A stretch of 49,327 nt of DNA from assembly GCF_018449635.1 (NCBI RefSeq), contig NZ_JAAVUV010000021.1, positions 1 through 49,327 on the forward strand. The letters are read 5' to 3'. This stretch comes from Caballeronia sp. dw_276 (lineage in GTDB: Bacteria; Pseudomonadota; Gammaproteobacteria; Burkholderiales; Burkholderiaceae). Shown one piece after another: positions 7,822 to 16,784 of the stretch. The stretch's first letter is position 1, and every line of letters begins with the position of its first letter. The translations under genes and the position numbers were made by a program. Under the pieces are notes generated by a model. It saw only the letters and a list, made by a program, of their open reading frames with translations, searched no databases and had not been told where the DNA came from.

Positions 7822-9105
7822 ATGAATTGGGCAGCAAGGCGGCTTTCCGGCCGCATGCATTACGCGTGGATATCGGTGGGCGTGGTGTTCCTGGTGCTGC
7901 TGGCCGCGGCCGGGACGCGCGCGACGCCGAGCGTCATGATGTTGCCGCTCGAGCAGCAGTTCGGCTGGAGCCGCGCGACGATTTCGCTGGCGATATCGAT
8001 CAATCTGGCGCTCTACGGGCTGACGGGACCTTTTGCCGCCGCCGCCATGCAGCGTTTCGGCGTTCGGCCGACCGTGCTGGTCGCGCTTGCTACTTTGGCG
8101 ACGGGCGTGGCGTTGTCGTCGCTGATGACAGCGCCTTGGCAAATGGTCCTCGTCTGGGGCGTGCTTGTGGGTGGCGCGACCGGCGTTGCTGCGATGACGC
8201 TGGCGGCAACGGTGGTGAACCGCTGGTTCACCACGCATCGCGGTCTTGCAATGGGCGTTCTCACCGCCAGTTCGGCGACCGGCCAGCTCGTGTTCCTGCC
8301 GGTGCTCGCAGCAATCGCCCAGCATTTTGGCTGGCGCCCCGTCGTGCTGGTCGTGGCCGCCGCAGCCGCGATCATGTTGCCGCTGGTTGCATGGTTGCTG
8401 CCGGAACGTCCGTCGGACCTCGTATTGCGTCCATTTGGCGAACCCGCCGATGCCCCTCCGCCGGCTCCCGTTGTGCAGAAAAATCCGATCACGCTCGCGT
8501 TCGGCACGCTTGGCATGGCAAGCAAGACGCGCGATTTCTGGCTGTTGGCCGGCAGCTTTTTCATTTGCGGCGCGAGCACGAACGGATATATAGGCACGCA
8601 TCTGATCGCGATGTGCGCCGATCACGGCATGAGCGAAGTGCAGGGCGCGGGTCTTCTTGCTGCCATGGGCATCTTCGATTTGTTCGGCACGACGCTTTCC
8701 GGCTGGCTTTCGGACCGTTTCAACGCCCGTGTGCTGCTCTTCTGGTATTACGGCTTGCGCGGTTTGTCGCTGATGTTCTTGCCGCAGGCGTTTGGTATCG
8801 ATTTCTATGGCTTGCCGATCTTCGCCGTGTTCTACGGCCTCGACTGGGTCGCCACCGTCCCGCCCACGGTCAAGCTCGCCACCGATGTGTACGGGAAGGA
8901 ATCGGCGCCCATCGTGTTCGGCTGGGTCGTCGCGGCGCATCAGCTTGGCGCGGCGTTCGCGGCGCTCGGCGGCGGCATGCTGCGCGCGAGCCTCGGCACC
9001 TATACGGTCGCCACCATGATCTCGGGCAGCCTGTGCATTGTCGCCGCCGTGATGGTCCTGCGGATCAACAAGGCATCGCGGCGGGTGCAGGCAGTCGCAA
9101 CGTAA
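7822..9105 (+). CDS. MFS transporter (OxlT/monocarboxylate type)
   Basis: 427 residues with about twelve hydrophobic segments arranged as two sets of six around a charged central loop (about residues 195-225). It looks like the oxalate/formate antiporter and monocarboxylate branch of the major facilitator superfamily, seen in the early ATPSVMMLPLEQQFGWSR segment between helices 1 and 2. A GGAG site precedes the ATG at 7822. The gene is expressed from a promoter overlapped by TetR operators, so it is likely the regulated target of that repressor and may export or import its ligand. The substrate cannot be told from sequence. Confidence 0.87.
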   Translation: MNWAARRLSGRMHYAWISVGVVFLVLLAAAGTRATPSVMMLPLEQQFGWSRATISLAISINLALYGLTGPFAAAAMQRFGVRPTVLVALATLATGVALSSLMTAPWQMVLVWGVLVGGATGVAAMTLAATVVNRWFTTHRGLAMGVLTASSATGQLVFLPVLAAIAQHFGWRPVVLVVAAAAAIMLPLVAWLLPERPSDLVLRPFGEPADAPPPAPVVQKNPITLAFGTLGMASKTRDFWLLAGSFFICGASTNGYIGTHLIAMCADHGMSEVQGAGLLAAMGIFDLFGTTLSGWLSDRFNARVLLFWYYGLRGLSLMFLPQAFGIDFYGLPIFAVFYGLDWVATVPPTVKLATDVYGKESAPIVFGWVVAAHQLGAAFAALGGGMLRASLGTYTVATMISGSLCIVAAVMVLRINKASRRVQAVAT

Positions 9106-9226
9106 CGATCCGAAACGGCGGCAGTTTCAGTGCCGCAGCACAGGTTCGCGGCCTTGGTTATCCTATTGCGGCTGCGGCGCGTTTCATTGCGCCGCTCGTA
9201 CTCACCCACCCGAACCAGGATTGCCC

Positions 9227-9823
9227 ATGACCGAAAAAATCGCGCCTACCGAAGTTGCCATCGACCCATTGCTGGCCGGCCGATGGAGCCCGCGGGCCAT
9301 ATCGAACACGGCTGTGAGCCGCGAGCAGTTGCATAGCGTTCTGGAAGCCGCGCGCTGGGCGCCGTCTTCCTACAACATGCAGCCGTGGCGCTTCGTGGTG
9401 TTCGACCGCAACCACGACCAGGCCGCGTTCGATAAAGCCTTCGCCACGCTCGTGCCGTTCAACCAGGGCTGGAACGCCAACGTGCCGGTACTGGTTTGCG
9501 TGCTGGCGAAGACGCTGACGGCGAAGGGCGACGTGAACCGCACGGCGCCTTACGACGCTGGCGCGGCTGCATTTTCGTTGGCGCTGCAGGCGCATTCGCT
9601 GGGACTGGTTGCACACCAGATGAGCGGTTTCGATACCAACGCGTTCCGCGAGACCTTTTCGCCGCCGGACGACGTCGAAGTCATCGCGATGATCTCGCTC
9701 GGTCATCCGGGCGACCCCGCCACCCTCGACGACGCCCTGCGCGAACGTGAACTCGCGCAGCGCGCACGCGTGGCGATCAGCGAAATTGCATTCGATGGCG
9801 CCTGGGACAAGGCGTTCAAATAA
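9227..9823 (+). CDS. Nitroreductase family protein
   Basis: 198 residues of the FMN-dependent nitroreductase family. The N-terminal RWSPRAI segment and the AARWAPSSYNMQPWRF motif supply the phosphate and ring contacts to FMN; the central GAAAFSLALQAHSLGL helix and the C-terminal SLGHPGDP complete the fold. Members reduce nitroaromatics, quinones or flavins using NAD(P)H as cytoplasmic homodimers. The ATG at 9227 has AGGA 6 bases upstream. A 7-bp hairpin (9174-9195) without a T-run lies between the MFS gene and this one, so partial read-through is possible. Substrate unknown. Confidence 0.88.
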   Translation: MTEKIAPTEVAIDPLLAGRWSPRAISNTAVSREQLHSVLEAARWAPSSYNMQPWRFVVFDRNHDQAAFDKAFATLVPFNQGWNANVPVLVCVLAKTLTAKGDVNRTAPYDAGAAAFSLALQAHSLGLVAHQMSGFDTNAFRETFSPPDDVEVIAMISLGHPGDPATLDDALRERELAQRARVAISEIAFDGAWDKAFK

Positions 9824-9832
9824 GCAACGGCG

Positions 9833-9865
9833 TGTTTCCCTTGGTCCGCAACGGCGAGGGAAACA
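9833..9865. terminator. Hairpin between convergent genes
   Basis: A perfect 9-bp stem, TGTTTCCCT / AGGGAAACA, with a 15-base loop fills the 42-base gap between the nitroreductase and MFS stop codons. There is no T-run, so it may act as a transcript-end stabiliser or weak bidirectional terminator rather than a classical one. Confidence 0.4.
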
Positions 9866-11344
9866 TCAATCTTCCGCCGATGACAACGGCCGCGCCACGT
9901 CCTCCAGCGACTTGCGCTCGGCCGACACTCCCCAGATCCCCGCAACGACTGCCGCCAGCAGCATCAACGCAGACCCGATCAGATAGCCCGTGAACACGGC
10001 GCCGCGCTGGTGGGTATCGATAAGCCGCCCGAACAGCGCCGGCCCGGCAATGCCGCCCAGCGCCGTCCCAAAGGCATAAAAAATGGCGATGGCCAGCGCG
10101 CGGATCTCCAAAGGAAACGTTTCGCTGACGGTGAGGTAGGCCGAACTCGCCGCCGATGACGCGAAGAAGAAGATCACCATCCACGAGATGGTTTGCGTCG
10201 TGCTCGTCAACATGCCTTGCTCGAACATGTAGCCGCTGATGGTCAGCAAGATGCCCGACATGCCGTAGGTGAAGGCGATCATCTTGCGGCGGCCGAGGAC
10301 ATCGAAGAGCCGGCCAAGAACGAGCGGCCCGAGGAAATTGCCTGCGGCGAACGGCAACACGTACCAGCCGATGTGGTCTCCCGGCACATGATAGAAATCC
10401 GTCAGCACCAGCGCATAGGTGAAAAATATCGCGTTGTAGAAGAAGGCCTGCGCGGTCATCAGCGTCAGGCCCACCAAGGAACGGCGCCGGTGAGAATAAA
10501 ACAGCGAATGGAAGACTTCGCTCAGCTTCGTGTGGTCGCGGGCATGAAGGCGCAGGGGCTTGACCGGATCGGACGAAAGGGTCACGCCATGCTTGTGAAA
10601 CTGCGCCTCGATGCCTTCCACGATCTCCTTCGCCTCGTCCACTCGGTTATGCGTGATCAACCACCGCGGACTTTCGGGCACCCACATGCGCATGAAAAGA
10701 ATCGCGAGCCCAAGAATCGCGCCGATAAGAAAACACGCGCGCCAGCCGTAATCCGGCGGCAGCAAGCCAGGATCGAGCAGCACGATGGACCCAGCCGCGC
10801 CCAAAGCCGCGCCGACCCAGAACGTGCCGTTGATCGCGAGATCGGTCCAGCCGCGCACGCGGGCAGGCGTGAACTCCTGAATCGTGGAGTTGATCGCGGT
10901 GTATTCGCCGCCTATGCCCGCACCAGTAAGGAAGCGGAACAAGACGAAACTGGCGAGATCCCACGAAAACGCGGTCGCTGCCGTCGCCGCCACGTATAGA
11001 AACAACGTGATGAAAAAGAGTTTCCGGCGCCCGAGCCGGTCCGTAAGCCAGCCAAAGCCCAGCGCGCCGACCACCGCGCCGGCAATGTAGGCGCTGCCGG
11101 CAATGCCGACATCGGCGTTTGAAAACTGCAGTACATGGCTCGCCTTGAGGGCGCTCGCCACTGCGCCGGCGAGCGTCACTTCCAGCCCGTCCAGCAACCA
11201 TGTAATGCCGAGCGCCGCCACGATCAGCGTATGAAACCGCCCCCACGGCAATCTGTCGAGCCGCCCAGGAAGATCGGTTTCGATGATCCTGGCGGGCGCT
11301 TTGTCATCCTGGTCGAGGTCGGTTGCTGTGGTGGTGTCGTTCAT
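9866..11344 (-). CDS. MFS transporter (metabolite:H+ symporter type)
   Basis: 492 residues, twelve predicted membrane helices. The classic MFS motif GWLTDRLGRRK follows helix 2 and a related GRLFDVLGRRK follows helix 8; a long charged cytoplasmic loop (about 75 residues) separates the halves. The DGLEVTLAG helix 1 and RVRGWTDL motif suggest the metabolite/sugar-acid or NiaP-like branch of MFS symporters. The ATG at 11344 is chosen because the preceding 25 codons lack conserved character; no strong ribosome-binding site is seen. It is divergent from the yegD-like gene. Substrate is not determinable. Confidence 0.86.
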   Translation of the reverse strand: MNDTTTATDLDQDDKAPARIIETDLPGRLDRLPWGRFHTLIVAALGITWLLDGLEVTLAGAVASALKASHVLQFSNADVGIAGSAYIAGAVVGALGFGWLTDRLGRRKLFFITLFLYVAATAATAFSWDLASFVLFRFLTGAGIGGEYTAINSTIQEFTPARVRGWTDLAINGTFWVGAALGAAGSIVLLDPGLLPPDYGWRACFLIGAILGLAILFMRMWVPESPRWLITHNRVDEAKEIVEGIEAQFHKHGVTLSSDPVKPLRLHARDHTKLSEVFHSLFYSHRRRSLVGLTLMTAQAFFYNAIFFTYALVLTDFYHVPGDHIGWYVLPFAAGNFLGPLVLGRLFDVLGRRKMIAFTYGMSGILLTISGYMFEQGMLTSTTQTISWMVIFFFASSAASSAYLTVSETFPLEIRALAIAIFYAFGTALGGIAGPALFGRLIDTHQRGAVFTGYLIGSALMLLAAVVAGIWGVSAERKSLEDVARPLSSAED

Positions 11345-11453
11345 GCATTTCGCCGGGAACGTGGAAAAATCCGGCAAGATGACCGCCGGTAGAGCACTAA
11401 TTACCGGGTTTTCGAGCAAAAACCGTACCGTCGCCGATGTTTTTGATCGCCGG

Positions 11454-11482
11454 TTGATGTGCAGCCCGTTACGTGCTAAAAA
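11454..11482 (+). promoter_or_regulatory. Likely sigma-70 promoter of the yegD-like gene
   Basis: TTGATG (11454-11459) and TAAAAA (11477-11482) are spaced by 17 bases, a good match to the sigma-70 consensus. The predicted start near 11489 leaves a leader of about 50 bases before the ATG at 11541. Confidence 0.45.
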
Positions 11483-11540
11483 CGCGCTCCACTTTTTGTT
11501 TGCGATGCTCGGCGGGGTTCACGCTGCCGTCGCTCACCCC

Positions 11541-12791
11541 ATGACTTATTGCGCGATCGATTTCGGCACGTCGAACTCAGCGGTCGCATTGCCCGACGGG
11601 GCATCGATCCGGCTTGCTCCGGTCGAAGGCAACGCCACGACGCTGCCGACCGCTGTCTTTTTCAACACGGACGAGGACGAGCAGGCCTACGGGCGCGCGG
11701 CGCTCGAGGCGTATATCGACGGCTTCGACGGCCGTTTGATGCGCTCCATGAAAAGTATTCTCGGCTCGCCGCTCGCCGAGACCAGCACGGATCTCGGCGA
11801 CGGTTCCGCGATCCGTTATGTCGACGTCATCACGCTGTTCCTCCAGCATCTGAAACAGAAGGCGCAGGCCGTTTCGAGCACGCCGATCACGCGCGCGGTG
11901 CTGGGACGGCCGGTATTTTTCGTCGATGACGATCCGCGCGCCGATCAACTCGCCCAAAACCAGTTGCAAGCCGCAGCGCAAGCCATTGGCCTTTCGGACA
12001 TCCATTTCCAGTACGAACCGATTGCGGCTGCGTTCGATTACGAAGCCAGTCTCACAAAGGAAGCGCTGGTTCTTGTCGCGGATATTGGCGGCGGTACGTC
12101 GGACTTTTCGCTCGTGCGCGTCGGGCCGGAGCGTGCGGAAAAGTTGTCGCGTAAAGACGACGTGCTCGCGCATTACGGCGTGCACGTGGCGGGCACTGAC
12201 TTCGACCGGCGCGTCGAGCTCGCGACCATCCTGCGCGAACTCGGCTACCAGTCCATCGCGCCGGAAGGCCGCGAGGTGCCGAACCGCGTCTATTTCGATC
12301 TCGCCACGTGGCACCTGATCAACACCGTCTATGCGCCCAAGCGTGTGGGCGAACTGCAACTGATGCGCCATCTTTACAGCGACCAGCGCCATCACGACCG
12401 GTTGATGCGCGTTGTCGATCGGCGGCTTGGCCACGCGCTGGCATCGCACGCGGAAGCCGCGAAGATCGACGTGGCCGCCGGCGGCGAGACGTCCATCGGC
12501 ATGGAAGAGGTCGAGGAAGCGTTGCGCATCGGTTTTACGGCGCAGCAGCTCGTCGATGCAGGCCTGGAAGAAACGCGCCGGATTGCACAGGCGGCGGAGG
12601 AGACCGTGCGTCGCGCGGGCGTTGCGCCAGCCGATGTCAGCGCGGTCTACTTCACGGGCGGTTCCACGGGTCTAAGCTTTCTCTCGCAATCGATATCCAG
12701 CGCGTTCCCTACGGCCGAGGCAGTGTTTGGCGATCGTCTGGCGAGCGTTGCAACGGGACTCGGTATTTACGCTCGGCGTTTATTCGGTTGA
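11541..12791 (+). CDS. yegD: Hsp70-family protein, YegD-like
   Basis: 416 residues of the actin-like ATPase / Hsp70 superfamily, carrying only the nucleotide-binding half plus a short tail, as in E. coli YegD (about 450 residues). Phosphate 1 is DFGTSNS (residues 7-13), the connecting segment is EPIAAAFDYE (159-168), phosphate 2 is DIGGGTSDFS (181-190), and a late glycine motif YFTGGSTGLS marks the adenosine site. There is no DnaK substrate-binding domain, so it is a putative chaperone of unknown client. The ATG at 11541 begins right at the conserved MTYCAIDFGT strand. It is probably a single-gene unit ended by the hairpin at 12872. Confidence 0.85.
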   Translation: MTYCAIDFGTSNSAVALPDGASIRLAPVEGNATTLPTAVFFNTDEDEQAYGRAALEAYIDGFDGRLMRSMKSILGSPLAETSTDLGDGSAIRYVDVITLFLQHLKQKAQAVSSTPITRAVLGRPVFFVDDDPRADQLAQNQLQAAAQAIGLSDIHFQYEPIAAAFDYEASLTKEALVLVADIGGGTSDFSLVRVGPERAEKLSRKDDVLAHYGVHVAGTDFDRRVELATILRELGYQSIAPEGREVPNRVYFDLATWHLINTVYAPKRVGELQLMRHLYSDQRHHDRLMRVVDRRLGHALASHAEAAKIDVAAGGETSIGMEEVEEALRIGFTAQQLVDAGLEETRRIAQAAEETVRRAGVAPADVSAVYFTGGSTGLSFLSQSISSAFPTAEAVFGDRLASVATGLGIYARRLFG

Positions 12792-12871
12792 TCGGTATTA
12801 ATTGCTATTTAGTTTGAGTGGATTTAAAGCTGAATCTCAATAAGCCTTGATAAACCCGTGACGCAAAAAAG

Positions 12872-12897
12872 AAAAACCCCGCGAATGCGGGGTTTTT
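12872..12897. terminator. Bidirectional rho-independent terminator
   Basis: An 11-bp stem (AAAAACCCCGC / GCGGGGTTTTT) with a GAAT tetraloop and T-runs on both strands lies between the convergent yegD-like and cold-shock genes. It should terminate both. Confidence 0.9.
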
Positions 12898-12924
12898 CTA
12901 TTGCTGAACCAAACGGACTAGAAC

Positions 12925-13128
12925 TTAGGCCGGTTTGATGTTTGCAGCTTGTTTACCTTTCGGGCCGGTCTTCACTTCGAAGGTAACCTTCTGGTTTTCC
13001 TGAAGCGTCTTGAAGCCTTCCGTGCGAATTTCAGAAAAATGAGCGAACAGATCTTCGCCGCCGCCGTCCGGCGTGATGAAGCCAAAGCCCTTTGCGTCAT
13101 TGAACCACTTGACGGTACCGGTTTCCAT
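12925..13128 (-). CDS. cspA: Cold-shock protein, CspA family
   Basis: A 67-residue single cold-shock domain. RNP1 is KGFGFITP (residues 13-20) and RNP2 is DLFAHFS (26-32), the aromatic residues that stack on single-stranded RNA or DNA. Such proteins melt RNA secondary structure and aid translation at low temperature; paralogues are usual, so the exact csp name is a guess. AGGAA precedes the ATG at 13128. A strong promoter at 13274-13302 gives a leader of about 140 bases, the length expected of a cold-regulated csp transcript. Confidence 0.95.
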   Translation of the reverse strand: METGTVKWFNDAKGFGFITPDGGGEDLFAHFSEIRTEGFKTLQENQKVTFEVKTGPKGKQAANIKPA

Positions 13129-13586
13129 GTTACGTGTTCCTAAAGATGTTGAATAAGGCCGAAGCCCGAATGTGCATGAAAATCAAGGAAGGGGCAATGG
13201 GACCAACCGGAGTACCGTAATGGGCGAACTACGAAAGACCAATTCACTCGCCGCTTGAAATCCTGCAAGAAGGTTTATACGGCGAATCAAACTCAAGGTC
13301 AAATAATAACCAAGCGGAATTTGGGGTTTTTTGAGATACGATTACCTGAGTACGGGATGCAAGCATCGGACATCGAATGAATATCTTACAAAACTTTCGT
13401 TTCTTGATCTTTGTCGGTGCAGCCACAATTCATGCGTGATTAGGAAACCTCATACAACATATTGCGTCGGCAGCCGTTAAACTACGCGCCACGCTGGTGC
13501 GGGAAGCTGGATTGAACCGATGAGATTGCGCGAGTTCACATAAACCGTATCGGCCGATTGGAAGTTTGCTGACTCAAGGAGATGGA
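13129..13586. other. 458-base divergent gap: csp leader and permease upstream region
   Basis: The left part (13129 to about 13267) is the untranslated leader of the cold-shock gene. The right part is upstream of the APC permease and is AT-richer than its surroundings; I find no convincing promoter for the permease there and no RNA gene. Confidence 0.5.
13274..13302 (-). promoter_or_regulatory. Promoter of the cold-shock gene
   Basis: Read on the minus strand, TTGACC (13302-13297) and TATAAA (13279-13274) are separated by 17 bases. Transcription would begin near 13267, leaving about 138 untranslated bases before the ATG at 13128. Confidence 0.65.
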
Positions 13587-15179
13587 GTGAAAAGTTCTAT
13601 ACAACGGAACATTGGGCCAGTCGCGTTGCTGCTGACGGGTCTGGGTTCCATCATCGGCTCCGGCTGGTTGTTCGGCGCGTGGAAAGCGGCCAAGATTGCG
13701 GGACCGGCCGCTATCGTGGCGTGGGTCATTGGGGCGCTCGTGATACTCGCCATCGCGCTTACCTATGCGGAACTTGGCGCAATGTTCCCTGAGTCTGGCG
13801 GAATGGTGCGATACGCACGCTATTCGCATGGCGCGCTGGTCGGGTTCGTAAGCGCGTGGGCGAACTGGATCGCAATTGTTTCGGTCATTCCTATTGAAGC
13901 GGAGGCATCGATTCAATACATGAGCACTTGGCCTTATGCCTGGGCGCATGCACTTTATGTTGATGAATCTCTAACGCCAATAGGGTTGGGTTTATCGGCG
14001 TTGCTGGTTATTGTTTATTTCTTGTTGAATTATTGGGGCGTCAAATTGTTTGCGCGCGCCAACTCGCTGATTACCGTTTTTAAATTCATCATTCCCGGCG
14101 CCACGATTCTCGGGTTGATGCTGACAGGTTTTCACGCAGAGAACTTTGGTACGACGTCGAGTTTTGCGCCATACGGTTGGTCGGCGGTATTAACGGCTGT
14201 TGCAACCAGCGGTATTGTATTCAGTTTCAACGGATTTCAAAGTCCCGTTAATCTGGCCGGTGAAGCGCGTAATCCATCGAAGAGCATTCCGTTCGCGGTA
14301 ATCGGTTCGATCCTGCTTGCTTTGGTCATTTATGTGCTGTTGCAAGTCGCTTATATTGGCGCGGTAAGCCCTGGCGATGTATTGAAGGGCTGGAGTCATT
14401 TCAATTTTGCATCGCCTTTTGCGGAACTCGCATTGGCGTTGAATTTGAATTGGCTGGCATTTCTGCTTTACGTCGATGCATTCGTGAGTCCCAGCGGCAC
14501 GGGCACTACGTATATGGCGACCACCTCCCGCATGATCTATGCAATGGAGCGCAACAACACCTTGCCGAAGTTCCTCGGCAGCGTGCATCCGCTTTACGGC
14601 GTGCCGCGTCCGGCGATGTTCTTCAACCTGATCGTCGCGTTCATCTTCATGTTCTTTTTCCGTGGCTGGAGTTCGCTGGCAGCCGTGATTTCGGTGGCCA
14701 CGGTGATCTCCTACCTGACCGGCCCGGTGAGCCTGATGGCACTGCGTCGGGCGGCCACTGATCTGCATCGGCCGTTGACGATTCCGGGCATGGCCATCAT
14801 TGCGCCGTTCGCATTCGTGTGTGCTTCGGAAGTGCTGTACTGGGCCAAATGGCCGCTGACCGGTGAAATCATCGTGTTGATGGTCGTTGCGTTACCGGTT
14901 TATTTCTACTATCAGGCTAAAACCGGCTTCGATTCGTGGGGAAATGACCTGAAGGCGTCGTGGTGGCTGGTCGCTTATTTGCCTTCGATGGCCGTTTTGT
15001 CGCTGATCGGCAGCAAGGAATTCGGCGGCCGCGGATTATTGCCGTACGGATGGGATATGGCGCTGGTTGCTGTGTTAGCGCTCGCGTTTTATTACTGGGG
15101 CGTGCAAACCGGCTACAGGACGCAATATCTCGAAGAACGCGAAATCCACGATGACAATCTGGAAGGCATTGGTCATTGA
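13587..15179 (+). CDS. APC family amino acid permease
   Basis: 530 residues with about twelve to fourteen hydrophobic helices. The first helix carries GSIIGSGWLFG, the unwound substrate-binding glycine region of the amino acid-polyamine-organocation superfamily, and helix 6 region TSGIVFSFNGFQSPVNLAGE is its symmetry-related partner. It probably imports an amino acid with protons. A consensus AAGGAG (13576-13581) lies 5 bases before the GTG at 13587, which is therefore the start rather than the TTG at 13566. It is flanked by its own terminator and appears monocistronic. Substrate unknown. Confidence 0.88.
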   Translation: MKSSIQRNIGPVALLLTGLGSIIGSGWLFGAWKAAKIAGPAAIVAWVIGALVILAIALTYAELGAMFPESGGMVRYARYSHGALVGFVSAWANWIAIVSVIPIEAEASIQYMSTWPYAWAHALYVDESLTPIGLGLSALLVIVYFLLNYWGVKLFARANSLITVFKFIIPGATILGLMLTGFHAENFGTTSSFAPYGWSAVLTAVATSGIVFSFNGFQSPVNLAGEARNPSKSIPFAVIGSILLALVIYVLLQVAYIGAVSPGDVLKGWSHFNFASPFAELALALNLNWLAFLLYVDAFVSPSGTGTTYMATTSRMIYAMERNNTLPKFLGSVHPLYGVPRPAMFFNLIVAFIFMFFFRGWSSLAAVISVATVISYLTGPVSLMALRRAATDLHRPLTIPGMAIIAPFAFVCASEVLYWAKWPLTGEIIVLMVVALPVYFYYQAKTGFDSWGNDLKASWWLVAYLPSMAVLSLIGSKEFGGRGLLPYGWDMALVAVLALAFYYWGVQTGYRTQYLEEREIHDDNLEGIGH

Positions 15180-15207
15180 AAATGATGCGTTGAATCCGCC
15201 GGAAATC

Positions 15208-15240
15208 AAAAAACCCGCCCGAAGTCTCGGCGGGTTTTTT
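15208..15240. terminator. Bidirectional rho-independent terminator
   Basis: A 12-base arm AAAAAACCCGCC pairs with GGCGGGTTTTTT across a 9-base loop that can extend the stem further. T-runs occur on both strands, serving the permease and the convergent dioxygenase gene. Confidence 0.9.
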
Positions 15241-15273
15241 ATTTCTGCGGCAAGTTGACGGATTTCGTGTAAA

Positions 15274-16059
15274 TCAGGTGCTGCTGAAAACGTAATTCGT
15301 CATCGCCAGCGTTTTCTGGAATGTACCGAGCGACTGAATATCGAGCTCGAAATCATCTCCCGCTGCCCCCAACGCGCCAAAAATAGGCAGCAGATGTTCA
15401 TCGGTTGGATGCATGAGGACTGCATGCGGCGCCTGTTTCCGATAATCCAGCAACGCGGCAATATCCCGTTTTGCCATCTTGTCTTCGAACCAGTTTGTGA
15501 ATTCGGTCACGCGCGGATCGCCGTCTTCCGGCCGCGCGCCGAAATCGGCCGTGCGCAGGTTATGCGTGATCTGGCCCGAGCCCACGATCATCACGCCATC
15601 GTTGCGCAGCGTCTGCAGCGCCCGGCCTACGTGGTAGTGATGGGCGGGATCGAGACGCGGTTGTATCGATAATTGTGCGACAGGAATCGCGGCGTCCGGG
15701 TACATCAGCAACAGCGGCACCCAGGCGCCGTGATCCAGCCCGTGCTCCGTGATCGCCGACGCTATGCCGGCTTGCGTCAGAAGCGAGGCGGCATGTTTCC
15801 CAAGTTCAGGGGCACCGGGCGCACGGTAGTGAATTTCGTACAACGCACGCGGAAAACCATAAAAATCATGGATGGTTTCCGGTTGCTCGGCAATGCTCGC
15901 GACCGGCTGCGCCGTGCCCCAGTGGGCGGAGAGCATGAGGATCGACTTCGGTCGGTCGAAGCGGGTAGCGAACGAGGCGAACTCGGCCGATGGCATCGAA
16001 GGATCGATGGGCAGCGTGGGCGCGCCGTGCGAAATAAAAATGGTGGGAAGGCGGGACAT
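15274..16059 (-). CDS. ygiD: Class III extradiol dioxygenase, LigB superfamily (YgiD/DODA-like)
   Basis: 261 residues resembling 4,5-DOPA extradiol dioxygenases. The metal-binding and catalytic histidines appear in FISHGAP (H11), SAHWGT (H46) and EHGLDHGAW (H106, H110), with a late PTDEHLLPIFGALGA motif. Enzymes of this type open catechol rings using Fe(II) or Zn(II), though many bacterial homologues have no proven physiological substrate. The ATG at 16059 has GAGG 9 bases upstream, so the longer frame back to 16092 is not needed. It appears to be transcribed alone toward the terminator at 15208. Confidence 0.88.
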   Translation of the reverse strand: MSRLPTIFISHGAPTLPIDPSMPSAEFASFATRFDRPKSILMLSAHWGTAQPVASIAEQPETIHDFYGFPRALYEIHYRAPGAPELGKHAASLLTQAGIASAITEHGLDHGAWVPLLLMYPDAAIPVAQLSIQPRLDPAHHYHVGRALQTLRNDGVMIVGSGQITHNLRTADFGARPEDGDPRVTEFTNWFEDKMAKRDIAALLDYRKQAPHAVLMHPTDEHLLPIFGALGAAGDDFELDIQSLGTFQKTLAMTNYVFSST

Positions 16060-16156
16060 GGCAGCAAGCCTCTGAAAGAGTAGTTGCCACAAATATACGT
16101 GCGCTCTGCGTGTTGATAAACGGTTGCTGAGGAGATGAATTGTGTCGTGCTTGTTG

Positions 16157-16771
16157 TTAATGCTCGGCGCTCTTCAGGCCGGGCCAAGCGGTGGCAATTG
16201 GACGCCCGATCGAAAACATATCGATGACCCGCTCTACCGTGTGATCGACCATTTCGTCGATAGAACCCGGCCGTTGATAAAACGCCGGCAGCGGCGGAAA
16301 GATCACGCCGCCCATCTCGGTGACCGACGTCATATTGCGTAGATGCGCGAGATTGAACGGCGTTTCGCGCACCATCAGCACGAGCCGGCGGCGCTCTTTC
16401 AGCACGACGTCGGCGGCACGAGTAATCAAGTTGTCCGATAAACCCAGCGCAATGCTCGCCAGCGTCTTCATGGAGCAGGGCGCGACGACCATGCCGTCCG
16501 TCGCGAATGATCCCGACGCAATGCTCGCGCCGACGTCGCGCACGTTGTGCACGACGTCCGCGAGCGCATGGACGGTGGTTTTATCGAGATCGAGCTCGTG
16601 CTGGATGTTCAGCCAGCCTGCACTCGATATCAGCAGATGCGTTTCCACGCCACCAAGGCGGCGCAGCGTTTCGAGCAGCCGGACGCCGTAGACAGAACCC
16701 GTCGCGCCGGTGATCGCGACGATCAGCCGTCGCGGCGCGGGAGCGGCGGGAGAAGGACGGTCGGCGGCCAA
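16157..16771 (-). CDS. ubiX: Flavin prenyltransferase UbiX
   Basis: 204 residues. UbiX attaches a dimethylallyl group to FMN, making the prenylated flavin cofactor used by UbiD-type decarboxylases in ubiquinone synthesis. The FMN-binding start ITGATGSVYG (residues 20-29), the central VVAPCSMKTLASIA segment and the MRETPFNLAHLRNM motif are all intact. The likely start is a TTG at 16771 because no ATG or GTG precedes the conserved strand; the ribosome-binding site is weak. It begins 13 bases after the grxD stop and looks like the last gene of the hemA-prfA-prmC-grxD-ubiX run. Confidence 0.93.
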   Translation of the reverse strand: MAADRPSPAAPAPRRLIVAITGATGSVYGVRLLETLRRLGGVETHLLISSAGWLNIQHELDLDKTTVHALADVVHNVRDVGASIASGSFATDGMVVAPCSMKTLASIALGLSDNLITRAADVVLKERRRLVLMVRETPFNLAHLRNMTSVTEMGGVIFPPLPAFYQRPGSIDEMVDHTVERVIDMFSIGRPIATAWPGLKSAEH

Positions 16772-16784
16772 GCTCGGGTCAGGC

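Noticed and set aside
9174..9195. GCGGCGC / GCGCCGC hairpin as a terminator of the first MFS gene
   Set aside because: Good stem but no T-run on either strand; chance GC-rich repeat cannot be excluded.
13244..13426. 60-codon frame in the csp-permease gap
   Set aside because: It overlaps the csp promoter and has no start signal; composition does not match coding DNA here.
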